From the NCBI RefSeq assembly GCF_001663775.1, contig NZ_KV467168.1:410420-474419 (forward strand): a stretch of 64,000 nucleotides of DNA, read 5' to 3'. The translations under genes were made by a program, and so were the position numbers. Below are positions 43,520-52,532 of the stretch, one piece after another. Source of the DNA: Arthrobacter sp. B6 (GTDB lineage Bacteria > Actinomycetota > Actinomycetes > Actinomycetales > Micrococcaceae). The stretch's first letter is position 1; the number at the start of each line of letters is the position of its first letter. A model generated the notes under the pieces. The model saw only the letters and a list, made by a program, of their open reading frames with translations. It was not told the DNA's origin and made no database searches.

Positions 43520-43782
43520 AGACGAGCAAGGACGTCCGGCAAATTTCCTGCATTTCTAAGACAGTATGTCCAGGTGCGTCTTGCCCGGGGACATGGCCTC
43601 CGTTTCCAACGTCAGTGACGGCTCGGTCGCTGATCATCCGGTCAACGGTAAGGGGAAGGCCGCACTCCGCAACGATTTTAGGGCTGCATTCCTTTGGCGA
43701 CGTGGTCTGTGACCACGATGCCACGTGTGGCGCCAACTACCAGATCCATGGCACCGCCGAAGCCTTCGACGAGGTCACCTTG
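43520..43782 (-). pseudogene. pcaJ: Decayed fragment of 3-oxoadipate CoA-transferase beta subunit (pcaJ-like)
   Basis: Two frames joined at about 43690 read GFGGAMDLVVGATRGIVVT-(HVAK) then SPKIVAECGLPLTVDRMISD and RAVTDV, which closely follow the C-terminal half of PcaJ/CatJ (GGAMDLV.GA... SPKIV..C..PLT...V..I.TDLAV). One indel separates the frames and no N-terminal half was found. The intact enzyme would activate 3-oxoadipate in the protocatechuate branch. Exact ends are uncertain. Confidence 0.6.
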
Positions 43783-44129
43783 TTGGGTTGGAACCCCGCC
43801 CACGGCCACGCAATGAGTTCGTCGTCGTCAGAGACTTGCTCCATCAGGCTGGATGAGCACCACGCTGTGGTCTTTTTTCTCGGATGCATTGTCGGGTCGG
43901 GCTGCCCATCGGGCAAGTTCGGGTTTGCATTGGATCTCCTATGGGCTCGAATTGGCCGGCTTGGACTAACCCTTAACGAATCCAGCGATCTACTACCGGT
44001 GTATATACGCTTAGCGCGCGGGGCGGCGGGGTAGTCGTCCGTAGGGGAGATTGTCCTGATCGGCACTCACGTGGTTTGTGCGATTTCAAGCTGCAGGTTC
44101 GGGTCTGCTCGGTCGCTGATTGGAGAAGT

Positions 44130-44423
44130 TCAGGATTGGGGCCGGTTCCCCTGGACCCGTGAATCCACACGCCAGACGTCGATTCCATCGGAGCGGTGGA
44201 TCATTGACCTGCCCAGTCCGTTAATTCGATTCACCCAGATAACCGTGCCGTCGTCCGCGATTTCATCGACCCATCCTGCCCCGACGACTGCTGCGCCACA
44301 GCGCAGCTCGATGAACTCCCTGCACCACAGGTTTTCCCAGTGTCCGACGTAGGCGGCTTGCCGCCGTATTGCGGGCAGGCCATGGATTCCTGGAAACTCA
44401 GCCGGCATGGCTGTACGGATCAT
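44130..44423 (-). CDS. Hypothetical protein (97 aa) after the dioxygenase gene
   Basis: Open frame starting ATG 44423, four bases after the dioxygenase stop; includes GAGWVDEIADDGTVIWVNRI. No family recognised and no strong ribosome site. It lies just outside the edge of the inverted duplication, so it may be a junction product rather than a gene. The stretch 42708-44129 otherwise holds only the pcaJ fragment. Confidence 0.3.
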   Translation of the reverse strand: MIRTAMPAEFPGIHGLPAIRRQAAYVGHWENLWCREFIELRCGAAVVGAGWVDEIADDGTVIWVNRINGLGRSMIHRSDGIDVWRVDSRVQGNRPQS

Positions 44424-44427
44424 CGTT

Positions 44428-45357
44428 TTATCCCATGGTCGTCGGTGCGTGGGTGCCGGTCATGAGGGCGGCGAGGTCGTCGGGTTCGAGGAAGGAAGGG
44501 GGTGGGGGTGGGCCCCAGTTGAAGAGGCCTTGAGCGCCTTCGAAGGTTTCGGGGGTCCAGATTTCGTCTTCGGGGATGCAGTCCATGTCGGAGTAGTACT
44601 CGGAGAAGTTTCCCGCGGGGTCTTTGAGGTACCAGAAAAAGTTGGAGCCGGCGTGGTGCCGGCCGAGGCCCCAGATGTGGCGTTCGGGGTTGTTTTCGAG
44701 CATGGCTTTCGCGCCGCGGCCGACGTCGTCGATGTCATCGACCTGCCAGGAGGTGTGGTGCAGGAAGTTCACGGGTGCGGCGAGGGCCAGGACGTTGTGA
44801 TGGTCCACTGAGCAGCGCATGAACGCGCCTTTATCGGAGATGTAGTCGCTGACTTTGAAGCCGATGCCTTCGGTGAAGAACCGCATGGTTGCTTCCAGGT
44901 TCACGGTGCCGATCACGGTGTGCCCGAGTTTGCGGGGCTTGATCACGTAGTCCCTGACGACTCCGGGGGCCCGGCCGAAGCGGTCGATGCGGCCTGGCCC
45001 GTTGTATGGGGTGGCAGGAGTTTTTTCCTGAGCGATCCGGGGTGCGACATGGATGCGGGCGGTAAACCCGGAGACGGGTTCGGTGGCGAGCAGTTCGGTG
45101 CCGTTGTGGTTGATCGGGACACCGAGTCGGGTCATCTGGGAGGTGACCTTGGCGACGTCGTCATCGTTGTCGGCGCCGACGCCGAGTTCGACCAGACGGC
45201 GGCTGGGGGCGTGGATGATTTTGAGTTGTTCGCCGCCGTCCCGGGTCCCGAACGAGTTGTTGCCCAGAGGGTCGAGTCCGAATTCCTCATAATAGGCGGC
45301 CGTTTCGGCGACGTTCGGCACACCCATCACCACGCGGGTCAGACGGTGCAGTGACAT
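44428..45357 (-). CDS. Extradiol (VOC-fold) ring-cleavage dioxygenase, intact copy
   Basis: 309 residues in two glyoxalase/bleomycin-type halves (about 1-105 and 140-265). The 2-His-1-carboxylate Fe(II) ligands of type I extradiol enzymes are visible: His146 in KLGHTVIG, His200/201 in FLHHTSW and Glu253 in NFSEYYSD. Predicted meta-cleavage of a catechol-like ring. AAAGGAG ribosome site before ATG 45357. Downstream of an FAH-family hydrolase gene in a leftward operon. The last three residues differ from copy 2 because the duplication ends at 44441. Confidence 0.87.
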   Translation of the reverse strand: MSLHRLTRVVMGVPNVAETAAYYEEFGLDPLGNNSFGTRDGGEQLKIIHAPSRRLVELGVGADNDDDVAKVTSQMTRLGVPINHNGTELLATEPVSGFTARIHVAPRIAQEKTPATPYNGPGRIDRFGRAPGVVRDYVIKPRKLGHTVIGTVNLEATMRFFTEGIGFKVSDYISDKGAFMRCSVDHHNVLALAAPVNFLHHTSWQVDDIDDVGRGAKAMLENNPERHIWGLGRHHAGSNFFWYLKDPAGNFSEYYSDMDCIPEDEIWTPETFEGAQGLFNWGPPPPPSFLEPDDLAALMTGTHAPTTMG

Positions 45358-46289
45358 GGGATTACTCCTTTGTATCCAGGGGTTTAGGTAGGTCGTGGAT
45401 CCGGCGCCAGTACAGTTCTGTTTATTTGCCGGGAGAAATGAAGGTCTGGCTGATTTCGCCGATCCCTTCAATCCGGGAGACCAGGGTTTCACCGGCCTGG
45501 ATAAATCGCTGAGGGCTGCGGCCCAGGCCGACACCGGCAGGGGTGCCAGTGAAGATGATGTCGCCCGGGAGCAGGGTCACCGTCTGGGACAGGCCCTCGA
45601 TCAGGGCCGGGACAGAGAAGATCAGTTCACTGGTCCGGCCCTTCTGAAGTTCCTCGCCGTCGATACTGCACCCGATTTCCAGATCATCCGGATTATCAAA
45701 GGAGTCGGGAGTAACCAGCCACGGCCCAACAGGACCGAACCCGGGAAATGACTTACCCAGCCCGAACTGCGGCGCCGGGCCGCGGAGTTGGGAGACCCGT
45801 TCGGAAATGTCCTGCCCGACCGCGAGCCCGGCGACGTACTCCCAGGCCCGCGCCGCGGGGACGTTTTTGGCCTCGGTACCGATGATGGCAACGAGTTCGA
45901 CTTCCCAGTCCGTGTTCCCTCCCTCAGGCAGCACGACTTCGGTTTCGGCGCCCGCGAGGCAGGTGCCAAACTTCGTGAACACCGGAGGCAGCGTATCCGG
46001 CTGGGCGAACCCTGACTCCTTCGCGTGCTCACTGTAGTTCAGCCCAATCGCGAAGATCTGCCGGGGCGCAGGCGACGGGGACCCGAGTAAGGACCGGTCA
46101 ACGACCACGTCAACGGAAGCCTTGGTCAGGGAACCGGCCCACCCAGCGAACTCATTCCATTGGGCGTAGACCGAACCCAAATCCGGGCCGAACCTGCCGT
46201 CGCTGGCGGTATGGACATCAATGCCGGCCTCGTCAGAGACCAGCACAACAGCTCGGTTGTCGTGGTTAGCGATACGCACAAAAGCTCCT
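44441..46289 (-). repeat. Inverted duplication, left copy (FAH hydrolase + dioxygenase)
   Basis: About 1,849 bases that reappear in opposite orientation at 56483-58330. The encoded hydrolases are identical over 285 residues and all compared intergenic bases match; the only difference found is one extra C in this copy (GACCCC against GACCC). The edges are abrupt: homology starts at the AGGAG ribosome site of the hydrolase gene and ends three codons before the dioxygenase stop. Confidence 0.93.
45422..46279 (-). CDS. Fumarylacetoacetate hydrolase-family protein, copy 1
   Basis: 285 residues. The FAH-domain core has IFAIGLNYSEHAKE, metal-binding acidic residues in DWEVELVAIIG and AVGQDISER, and LLPGDIIFTGTPAGVG. 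Family members hydrolyse or decarboxylate ring-cleavage products and other acylpyruvates. GTG 46279 follows AGGAG. First gene of the leftward pair with the dioxygenase, so it likely acts on the cleavage product. Identical to copy 2 at 56493. Confidence 0.92.
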   Translation of the reverse strand: MRIANHDNRAVVLVSDEAGIDVHTASDGRFGPDLGSVYAQWNEFAGWAGSLTKASVDVVVDRSLLGSPSPAPRQIFAIGLNYSEHAKESGFAQPDTLPPVFTKFGTCLAGAETEVVLPEGGNTDWEVELVAIIGTEAKNVPAARAWEYVAGLAVGQDISERVSQLRGPAPQFGLGKSFPGFGPVGPWLVTPDSFDNPDDLEIGCSIDGEELQKGRTSELIFSVPALIEGLSQTVTLLPGDIIFTGTPAGVGLGRSPQRFIQAGETLVSRIEGIGEISQTFISPGK

Positions 46290-46332
46290 CTTGGAATAAA
46301 TCGCGTGACCGATCGCGGCTTCAAGCCATAAT

Positions 46333-46348
46333 CATAATGATCGATAAT
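46333..46348. promoter_or_regulatory. Operator-like box upstream of the left FAH gene
   Basis: ATAATGATCGATAATA in an AT-rich patch 54-69 bases before the GTG start. Similar to the box at 41950. It lies outside the duplicated segment, so only the left copy has it. Confidence 0.4.
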
Positions 46349-46349
46349 A

Positions 46350-47052
46350 GCGATTTCAACGGTAAATGTGATGTGGTCTAGTGTCAAGACTGGAATCATA
46401 AGGACGACCGCCTCTGCGCCCCTTGCTGCAGCGTTCAGCAGCCCCCGAGGTGAGGTCCGCAACTAAGCCAGCGCCCCGGCCCGTCGTCCAAGACCTGCTG
46501 CGCCTTGGCCTTTGGTTACCAAGCTGTCGCCAGCGGTATCGGACCGGCTCAATGAAAGACTTGCGGCGTTCCACTTACGGGGCGGCCAAGATCGACCTCC
46601 ACGCCCAGTAGTTAGGGAAGTTGGATTCCTATGCAGCGAAGTTCACCAAAGCAGGCTTGTGCCTCTCCCGGAATTGTTCCTTCGTGCTGCAGAGGCCACG
46701 GGATAGCGTTCCTGATCCAGCTCGTCGGGTAATTCCACTTGCACGAAACAAAAAGGGACTAACGGCTCACCCACAATCGAGGAAGTCGAGCCTGCCGTCC
46801 GGGCCTACCCCCATGGTCGGACCGTGACAGAGGCAGCCCTCGCCAACTCCGCTCAGGGACATCTACTTCCGGTCCGTCATGTCCGAAACCCATCGAGTTC
46901 TCCACCCTGAAGACCGACGCTCGCGACGCGGTGCATCTGACACGAACACTGCCTATGAGGGCCAATCCAATGTCGATTTCGAGCGTGAATCAGGGGCCGG
47001 CCCCGTAGTGACTCATGGCAAGATGCTCGCGAAAGTGGTGCGCGTGCCTCAT
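46350..47052. other. Intergenic stretch, no gene seen
   Basis: About 700 bases of high-GC sequence with only short frames and no recognisable product. Lies between the duplication edge and a transposase remnant. Confidence 0.4.
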
Positions 47053-47496
47053 CTATTTTTGCTCGCGCAGCTGATGCTTCGCTACGGCGAGGGCTATCAG
47101 TTCGGTCTGGATGGTGGTGATGCCGCGGGTGGGGTCGGCCGAGCTGGTAGCCGCCGTCAGCTCGGCGAGTTCAGAGGCTTTGGCTTTGGCGAGGATTCCG
47201 GAGTCGATGACGCGCTGGGCCTTGGTTGTAGGCGGGCCTTGGGTTTGGCTGCGTCTTTGGTGGGCTTGAGGAGCCGGTCGATCGTGGCCCCGGAGACCCT
47301 GCATCAGCTGGGCCGCCACTGCGGGGGCCAGCCGCTTCGCATCGAGTTCCCCGAACGCGTCCAGCTTCGGTAGCCACAAGTCAATGGTCGCTGCCAGGTA
47401 TTTGCCTGAGGGCATCCCGGCGAGCCGCCACACACTGATCAGGACCTTGAGGGTGTCATCGCCGTAAATCCGTCCCCGCGGCTTCCGCACCACCAA
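47053..47496 (-). pseudogene. Transposase/integrase remnant
   Basis: The first 60 residues (YGDDTLKVLISVWRLAGMPSG, LDAKRLAPAVAAQLMQ) look like the middle of a large actinobacterial transposase. About 47290 the expected continuation ATIDRLLKPTKDAAKPKAR appears in another frame, so the gene is truncated at both ends and frameshifted. No terminal repeats were recognised. The stretch 47497-47906 shows no gene. Confidence 0.55.
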
Positions 47497-47906
47497 TTTT
47501 CGCTGGGCCTTACGCCTATCCCCCGTGGACAGTGCCCGGCGGCGTTAGCCCTGGACAACCCCGGATGATGGCAACGAGCTCGTCCAGAAGCAATCCCTTG
47601 GCGTTCTTCGACGACTTCGCATAATCGGCTGCGTACTTTTCTTCGTGTTCTCCCTACGCATTGCCTTCGACAGGTCCATCCCTCATCTCACCGCCGCGAC
47701 CGTAGCCGCCCGTGATTTCGCGAGCGTTTTCCAAATGAGGCAATCACCCCGTTTCGCGAGCTATAGGTCAGTCTCGTCGGACCCTGGCGCCGATCAATGG
47801 ACTACAACTAATCGGATGACAGGGTCCATCTGGAATCTGCCTTGCATCGACGTGGACACCGTGTCGATCATCTGCGCAGGCATCTCATCCTGTCAACAGC
47901 CAACGC

Positions 47907-48683
47907 TCAGGTCTTGACGCTTGTCGTGTTGTGGTCGAAGAGGACCTGGCGGGACAGTTCCTCATCCCGCTGCTCAATTGCATCCACCATCCGCTCGTGC
48001 AGCACGGAGCGCTCGTGGAGATATTCCGGAAGCGGTTGGTCCTGGGTGCCGTGCACCGCACGCGTGTGCGACTCGATGATCTCTAGCAGGCTCTTGTAGA
48101 AAGAAGAGAGCAACTGATTCGGGCTGACGCTGGCGATCTCCGTGTGCAGTCCCCAGTTCGCGTGCACAAACGCGATCGCGTCGCCTTGCTCGGACGCGAG
48201 GCGCATGGTCTCGACCTTCTTGCGCATGAGCACGATGTCGGCCGGCGAGGCGTAGGCGAGGGCGTCCTCCATGAGCAAGGGGTCGAGGGCATCGCGGATC
48301 CGAACTGCATCGGCCACGGCCATCGCACCTGCGTCCAGGGCAAGCATGGAGTTTCCCAGTCGGACCTGCACGGACTGTTCGGCCGCGAACAGGCCACCAC
48401 CGGGCCCGGGGCGGACCGCTACCAGACCCCGTGTCTGCAACAGTCGAAGCGCCTCGTTGAACGTGCCCACAGCCACCCCGCATGCCTTGCGCAGCTCCTC
48501 CTTGGTGCCCAGGCGGGACCCAGGATCGGCCGACTTCACGATCGTCTCGATGGCGGCCGCGGCCTGCTCAGCCCTGTTCAGAATCGAACTCCCGGCTCCC
48601 ATGAGCTCGGGTCCCCACCTGGTGCCAGACAGATTAGCGGCCGAGCTTGACCGCGTGCCTGCGATCTCTTCGTTATCAATCAA
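47907..48683 (-). CDS. GntR/FCD-family transcriptional regulator, left paralogue
   Basis: 258 residues: N-terminal winged helix (GSRLGTKEELRKACGVAVG, LLQTRGLVAVRPGPGGGLF) and helical FCD domain from about 110. About 80 percent identical by eye to the regulator at 60585, with divergence mainly at both ends. TTG 48683 is the furthest start; a start nearer GPELMGAGSS is possible. Divergent from the TRAP transporter operon. A near-palindromic operator candidate sits just upstream (48700) and is shared with the paralogue. Confidence 0.88.
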   Translation of the reverse strand: MIDNEEIAGTRSSSAANLSGTRWGPELMGAGSSILNRAEQAAAAIETIVKSADPGSRLGTKEELRKACGVAVGTFNEALRLLQTRGLVAVRPGPGGGLFAAEQSVQVRLGNSMLALDAGAMAVADAVRIRDALDPLLMEDALAYASPADIVLMRKKVETMRLASEQGDAIAFVHANWGLHTEIASVSPNQLLSSFYKSLLEIIESHTRAVHGTQDQPLPEYLHERSVLHERMVDAIEQRDEELSRQVLFDHNTTSVKT

Positions 48684-48699
48684 CGCAGCACCCCTAACA

Positions 48700-48725
48700 C
48701 TTATATTTGATTATTATCAATATAG
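48700..48725. promoter_or_regulatory. Operator candidate upstream of the left GntR gene
   Basis: Near-palindrome with arms TATATTTGAT and ATCAATATA around TATT. The same sequence, inverted and with a three-base centre change, precedes the right-hand GntR gene at 60543, supporting a conserved autoregulatory site. Confidence 0.6.
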
Positions 48726-48734
48726 CCGAAGGTC

Positions 48735-48796
48735 TTGACATGCAGTGCAGATCACATCAAAGTTGAAATCGGTAACATTAATCATGGTTGATTGAG
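48735..48796 (+). promoter_or_regulatory. Promoter region of the TRAP operon
   Basis: TTGACA at 48735-48740 could be a -35 element, though I see no clear -10. AATCATGGTTGATT at 48780-48793 is a palindromic box like the GntR-type sites. No gene lies between 48797 and 49160. Confidence 0.35.
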
Positions 48797-49160
48797 GGTA
48801 TCGATGCGAGTGACAAACCTTATCGTCCCGTTGTCCTTTGAGCTCAGTGCTGAGCTCGGCGTGACCTCGGGGCCTGGGGATACGTTAGTTGCCGACGCTT
48901 CGCCGGAGCGGATTTTCGTTCGCCCGCTCCCGAGCTGAGTAGGCCCTGCGGCTACGGTTGCGGCGCCGAATCGGAGCTCAGGAGCGGCACCCATCGACGT
49001 TCTGTACCGATCATAAGAGCCTGGATCTTCACCTGCTGTGCACGCTCGCTTCACCAACTAGTTCGGTCCTCTCGTCGAAATGCACTTCGCTTCCGGGCGA
49101 AACGAAAAGTCGAAAGCCTTCTGCTGCCTGAGTGCGCAGACCGAAAACGGAGAAAATAAA

Positions 49161-50279
49161 ATGAAAAGTCCAGCAAAACGCGCTGTGGGCGTATCCATCG
49201 TGACACTAGTTTGCGCTTCGCTCACCGCGTGTGCGGGCGGCAGTGCCAGCAGCGTCACCACCAACGCAGAGTCCTGCGAGAAAGTCACGTTACAGTACGC
49301 CGCGTACAGCACGCCCAAGAGCCCTTCCGAAATAACCATGGCGGGCTGGTACGCCTCCGAACTGGAAAAGCGAACCAACGGATGCGTGACGATGAAGGGA
49401 TCATGGTCAGGTGCCCTTCTCGGCGGGGACACGATGCTCGAAGGAGTCGCCAGCCACCAGGTCGACATGGGGGAAATCAACCCGATCTACTACCCCGCCC
49501 AGCTGCCACTGACCCAAGTAGTGGGACTGCCCTTCACCAACGAAGGCAACCCCGCTGCGGTCACCGACGCCTACGCGGAACTCTACGAAACCGATGAAGA
49601 GTTCCGGGCTGAATGGGAGAACAACGGCGTCGTAGTTCTCGCCTGGAAACAGTTGGGGCCAGCAATGATGGGGGCCAAAGAACCGATCGATTCGCTTGAG
49701 GACATGAGGGGACTCAAGGTTCGGACCGCTGGCAACATCACCCAGGTATTCAACGCCATCGGCGCGGACCCAATCGGAATCCCCGGCCAAGAGGTCTACG
49801 AGTCACTCCAGCGCGGAACGATCGATGCGTACGGTGCCCAGTCACTGGAATACATCCCGCAGCAATCATTTGCCGAGGTGGCGCCCTACACCTACGAGAC
49901 GGGTTCTGGTGTGTACGCGATCGACACCACCGTGATCAATAAATCGGTATACGACAACCTTGGCCCCGACGTGCAGCAGGTGTTTGTTGACCTCCGCAAG
50001 GAGTTCAACGCAAAGCTGACTTCGATAAAGGCCGAAATGGGCGCGGAGGTGTGCGATGCACTCCTGAAGCAGGGTGCGACGGTCGGAGTGTTTTCTGACG
50101 ACATGGTCGATCAATGGGAGAAGGCTGTCGGTGACAGCGTCTACAAATCCTGGGCGGGCACCATCGGCGACGAAGAGAAGGCCAGGACGTTCTTCGACCG
50201 GTACACCCAACAGGTAGAAGCCAAGCAGAAGAATTATCCCGCCTACGAGTCTGCCACAGAAGCGTGCGTGAATAAGTGA
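49161..50279 (+). CDS. dctP: TRAP transporter substrate-binding lipoprotein DctP
   Basis: 372 residues. Signal peptide with lipobox LTACAGG, then a DctP fold (MLEGVASHQVDMGEI; KVRTAGNITQVFNAIGADPIGIP; GTIDAYGAQSLEYIPQQSFAEVAPYTYE-like region). It binds a carboxylate-type ligand outside the membrane for the DctQM subunits. ATG 49161, after GGAG, begins the signal peptide; the open frame upstream from 49080 is excluded for that reason. First gene of the forward operon. Confidence 0.92.
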   Translation: MKSPAKRAVGVSIVTLVCASLTACAGGSASSVTTNAESCEKVTLQYAAYSTPKSPSEITMAGWYASELEKRTNGCVTMKGSWSGALLGGDTMLEGVASHQVDMGEINPIYYPAQLPLTQVVGLPFTNEGNPAAVTDAYAELYETDEEFRAEWENNGVVVLAWKQLGPAMMGAKEPIDSLEDMRGLKVRTAGNITQVFNAIGADPIGIPGQEVYESLQRGTIDAYGAQSLEYIPQQSFAEVAPYTYETGSGVYAIDTTVINKSVYDNLGPDVQQVFVDLRKEFNAKLTSIKAEMGAEVCDALLKQGATVGVFSDDMVDQWEKAVGDSVYKSWAGTIGDEEKARTFFDRYTQQVEAKQKNYPAYESATEACVNK

Positions 50280-51001
50280 CGATCCCGATGTCACCAGACA
50301 CGACGGTCCCGCCGCCAGCGCTTGCGGAAACGGACCCCGCACCAGAAAGCGAGAAAATGCGCGTCGTCGATTCGGTACTCGCGGCAACCAGTAGGATCGC
50401 CTCGATCGCCGCCGGAACCGGGATATTCATTCTTATGCTCCTCACGGTCACCGACGGTATACAGCGGACGTTATTCGGGAGAGGCATTCCTGGAAGCGTC
50501 GAGATCACGGAGGTTTTTCTGGTCATTCTGGTTTTCGCCGGGATGTTGGGAGCCGAGGTAACCGACTCGCACATATCCACCTCGATTGTCACCGATCAAT
50601 TGCCTGCGCGGGCGCGCCGGGGGGCACGACTCATCGGCACGACCATAAGTTTCCTCGGGGCCTCGCTTTTCGCCTACGCGAGTGCCGCGCCCGCTCTGCG
50701 GTCGGTGGCGATCCAGGAAGTCGAGTTCGGCCTGATCCGGATCCCAATTTACCCAGCCAAGATTTTCATCTTCCTGGGATTCGTGCTCCTCGCCGTAGCA
50801 ATCCTGTGCGGAATTTTGCGCCAGATTCTCGATCTGCGTCATGATCCCGACGGAACCGCGTCATCTGAAGAAGGCGTCCCGGCGACCGCTTTCGCAGCGA
50901 CCGGTGGGCCGTTTGATGGGGCACCCGAAATGGCCACCAGCCCCGACGCGACACAACCTGCCGCTCAGCACAACGAGAAAGTTCTTCATCATGAGTACTG
51001 A
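50276..51001 (+). CDS. dctQ: TRAP transporter small membrane subunit DctQ
   Basis: 241 residues with four hydrophobic segments (IASIAAGTGIFILMLLTV, EVFLVILVFAGMLGAE, LIGTTISFLGASLFAYAS, IFIFLGFVLLAVAILCGI). GTG overlaps the dctP stop (GTGA). The N-terminal 35 and C-terminal 55 residues are hydrophilic and longer than usual. Overlaps dctM by 11 bases. Confidence 0.88.
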   Translation: MTIPMSPDTTVPPPALAETDPAPESEKMRVVDSVLAATSRIASIAAGTGIFILMLLTVTDGIQRTLFGRGIPGSVEITEVFLVILVFAGMLGAEVTDSHISTSIVTDQLPARARRGARLIGTTISFLGASLFAYASAAPALRSVAIQEVEFGLIRIPIYPAKIFIFLGFVLLAVAILCGILRQILDLRHDPDGTASSEEGVPATAFAATGGPFDGAPEMATSPDATQPAAQHNEKVLHHEY

Positions 51002-52475
51002 GTTACTCGCCACCATCGTGGCCTTCGCGTCGTTCTTCATAATGATCTCCCTCCAGGTTCGCATCGCTCTCGCGCTCGGCATCTCTGGTTTCATCGGCAT
51101 CGTCATCCTGAGCGGATTCGGCGTCGGAATGTCCATCCTTGGTTCATTCCCCTATTCGGGTTCGTCGAAGTACACGCTGTTCGTGATCCCCATGTTCATC
51201 ATGCTCGGATCTCTGGTGGCGCATACCGGAATCGGTGAAGCCATCTTCGCGGCGGTCAACAAGGTCGTGGGCAAGGTGCACGGCGGACTCGCCGCATCGA
51301 CAGCTGTGGCCATCGGAATGTTCAGCGGGATCTCGGGGACTAGCGCGGCCGACATCGCCACCTTCGGCCGGCTGTCGGTCACGGAAATGCGGCGCGCCGG
51401 CTACCACCCGGCGTACGCTGCCGCCGTAACAGTCGCCGCCGGTACCTTCGCCGTCCTTATCCCACCAAGCGTAATCCTGCTGATCTTTGCAGTGGTCGCC
51501 GAGCAGTCTGCCGGGAAGATGCTCATGGCTGGCCTGATCCCGGGCGTTGCATCCTGTTTGGCGCTGATCATCTTCGTAGTGGTCCGTGCCTACGTCGGTA
51601 AGGAAACCGGGACCGGAGGTCTGCGCAAATTCACCGGCTCCAAATCCTTGGCCATCTCTGATCTTGCACCGGTTGGCGTTGCCGCTGGCGGTTCTTCCGC
51701 CGGCGAAACAACGATGCTGCTCGAAGCTCCTGCCGCGTCGACGGTTTCGAAGAGTCGGATTCCCGCGGCCGGGATTGATCTGGATCTCGGCGTCCCACAA
51801 AAGTCCAGGCGGTTCGCCGGCTTCAGCGGCATCGTCTACGCCGGAATGCTCTTCGCCGTCGTCATGGGCGGCATGTACTCAGGATTACTAACCGCATCAG
51901 AGGCCGGTGCTTGGGGCGCATTCGCCGCACTGCTCATCGTTATATTCACGTCGGCCCGACCCAAAGGGCTGACACGCCGCAACGTGGTATCGCTGGCGTT
52001 GAAGGAGACAGCCAACACGACGAGTATGATCTTCCTCCTGCTGATTTGCGGCTCGGTCTTCGGCTTCTTCGCGGCCCGGGCAGGATTGCCACAACTCGTC
52101 TCGGACTGGACAGGACAGCTGAACGTCCCTCCCCAGGCACTCATCCTGCTGTTCCTATTGATCCTGATCCCGTTGGGGATGTTCATGGACAGCCTGTCGA
52201 TCCTGCTCCTCGCGGGCCCGGTGATGTTGCCGATCGTCGACGAGATGGGCTTCAGCCTCGTCTGGTTCGGCATCCTGATGCTGAAAATCATCGAGATCGG
52301 ACTCATCACCCCTCCGGTCGGCCTGAATGTCTTCATCATCTCGGGCATCACCAAACTCAAAGCAGAAGGAATCTACAAGAAGGCAGTGCCCTTCGTCCTG
52401 CTTGATCTCGCGCTGACGTTTGTGTTCTTCCTCTTCCCGGACCTCGTTATGTGGCTACCTAACCTGGTGGATTGA
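50991..52475 (+). CDS. dctM: TRAP transporter large permease DctM
   Basis: 494 residues, about 12 hydrophobic segments, with the DctM signatures SKYTLFVIPMFIMLGSL, GISGTSAADIATFG and VTVAAGTFAVLIPPS. A hydrophilic insert of roughly 80 residues (about 210-280) is unusual compared with typical 430-residue members. ATG 50991 is chosen over the in-frame upstream extension inside dctQ. Na+-driven uptake of the DctP ligand. Confidence 0.92.
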   Translation: MSTELLATIVAFASFFIMISLQVRIALALGISGFIGIVILSGFGVGMSILGSFPYSGSSKYTLFVIPMFIMLGSLVAHTGIGEAIFAAVNKVVGKVHGGLAASTAVAIGMFSGISGTSAADIATFGRLSVTEMRRAGYHPAYAAAVTVAAGTFAVLIPPSVILLIFAVVAEQSAGKMLMAGLIPGVASCLALIIFVVVRAYVGKETGTGGLRKFTGSKSLAISDLAPVGVAAGGSSAGETTMLLEAPAASTVSKSRIPAAGIDLDLGVPQKSRRFAGFSGIVYAGMLFAVVMGGMYSGLLTASEAGAWGAFAALLIVIFTSARPKGLTRRNVVSLALKETANTTSMIFLLLICGSVFGFFAARAGLPQLVSDWTGQLNVPPQALILLFLLILIPLGMFMDSLSILLLAGPVMLPIVDEMGFSLVWFGILMLKIIEIGLITPPVGLNVFIISGITKLKAEGIYKKAVPFVLLDLALTFVFFLFPDLVMWLPNLVD

Positions 52476-52532
52476 CCGGGGCCACACCGCATCCTGATAA
52501 ATCCAATCCAAAGCACACTAGGGACTACGACA

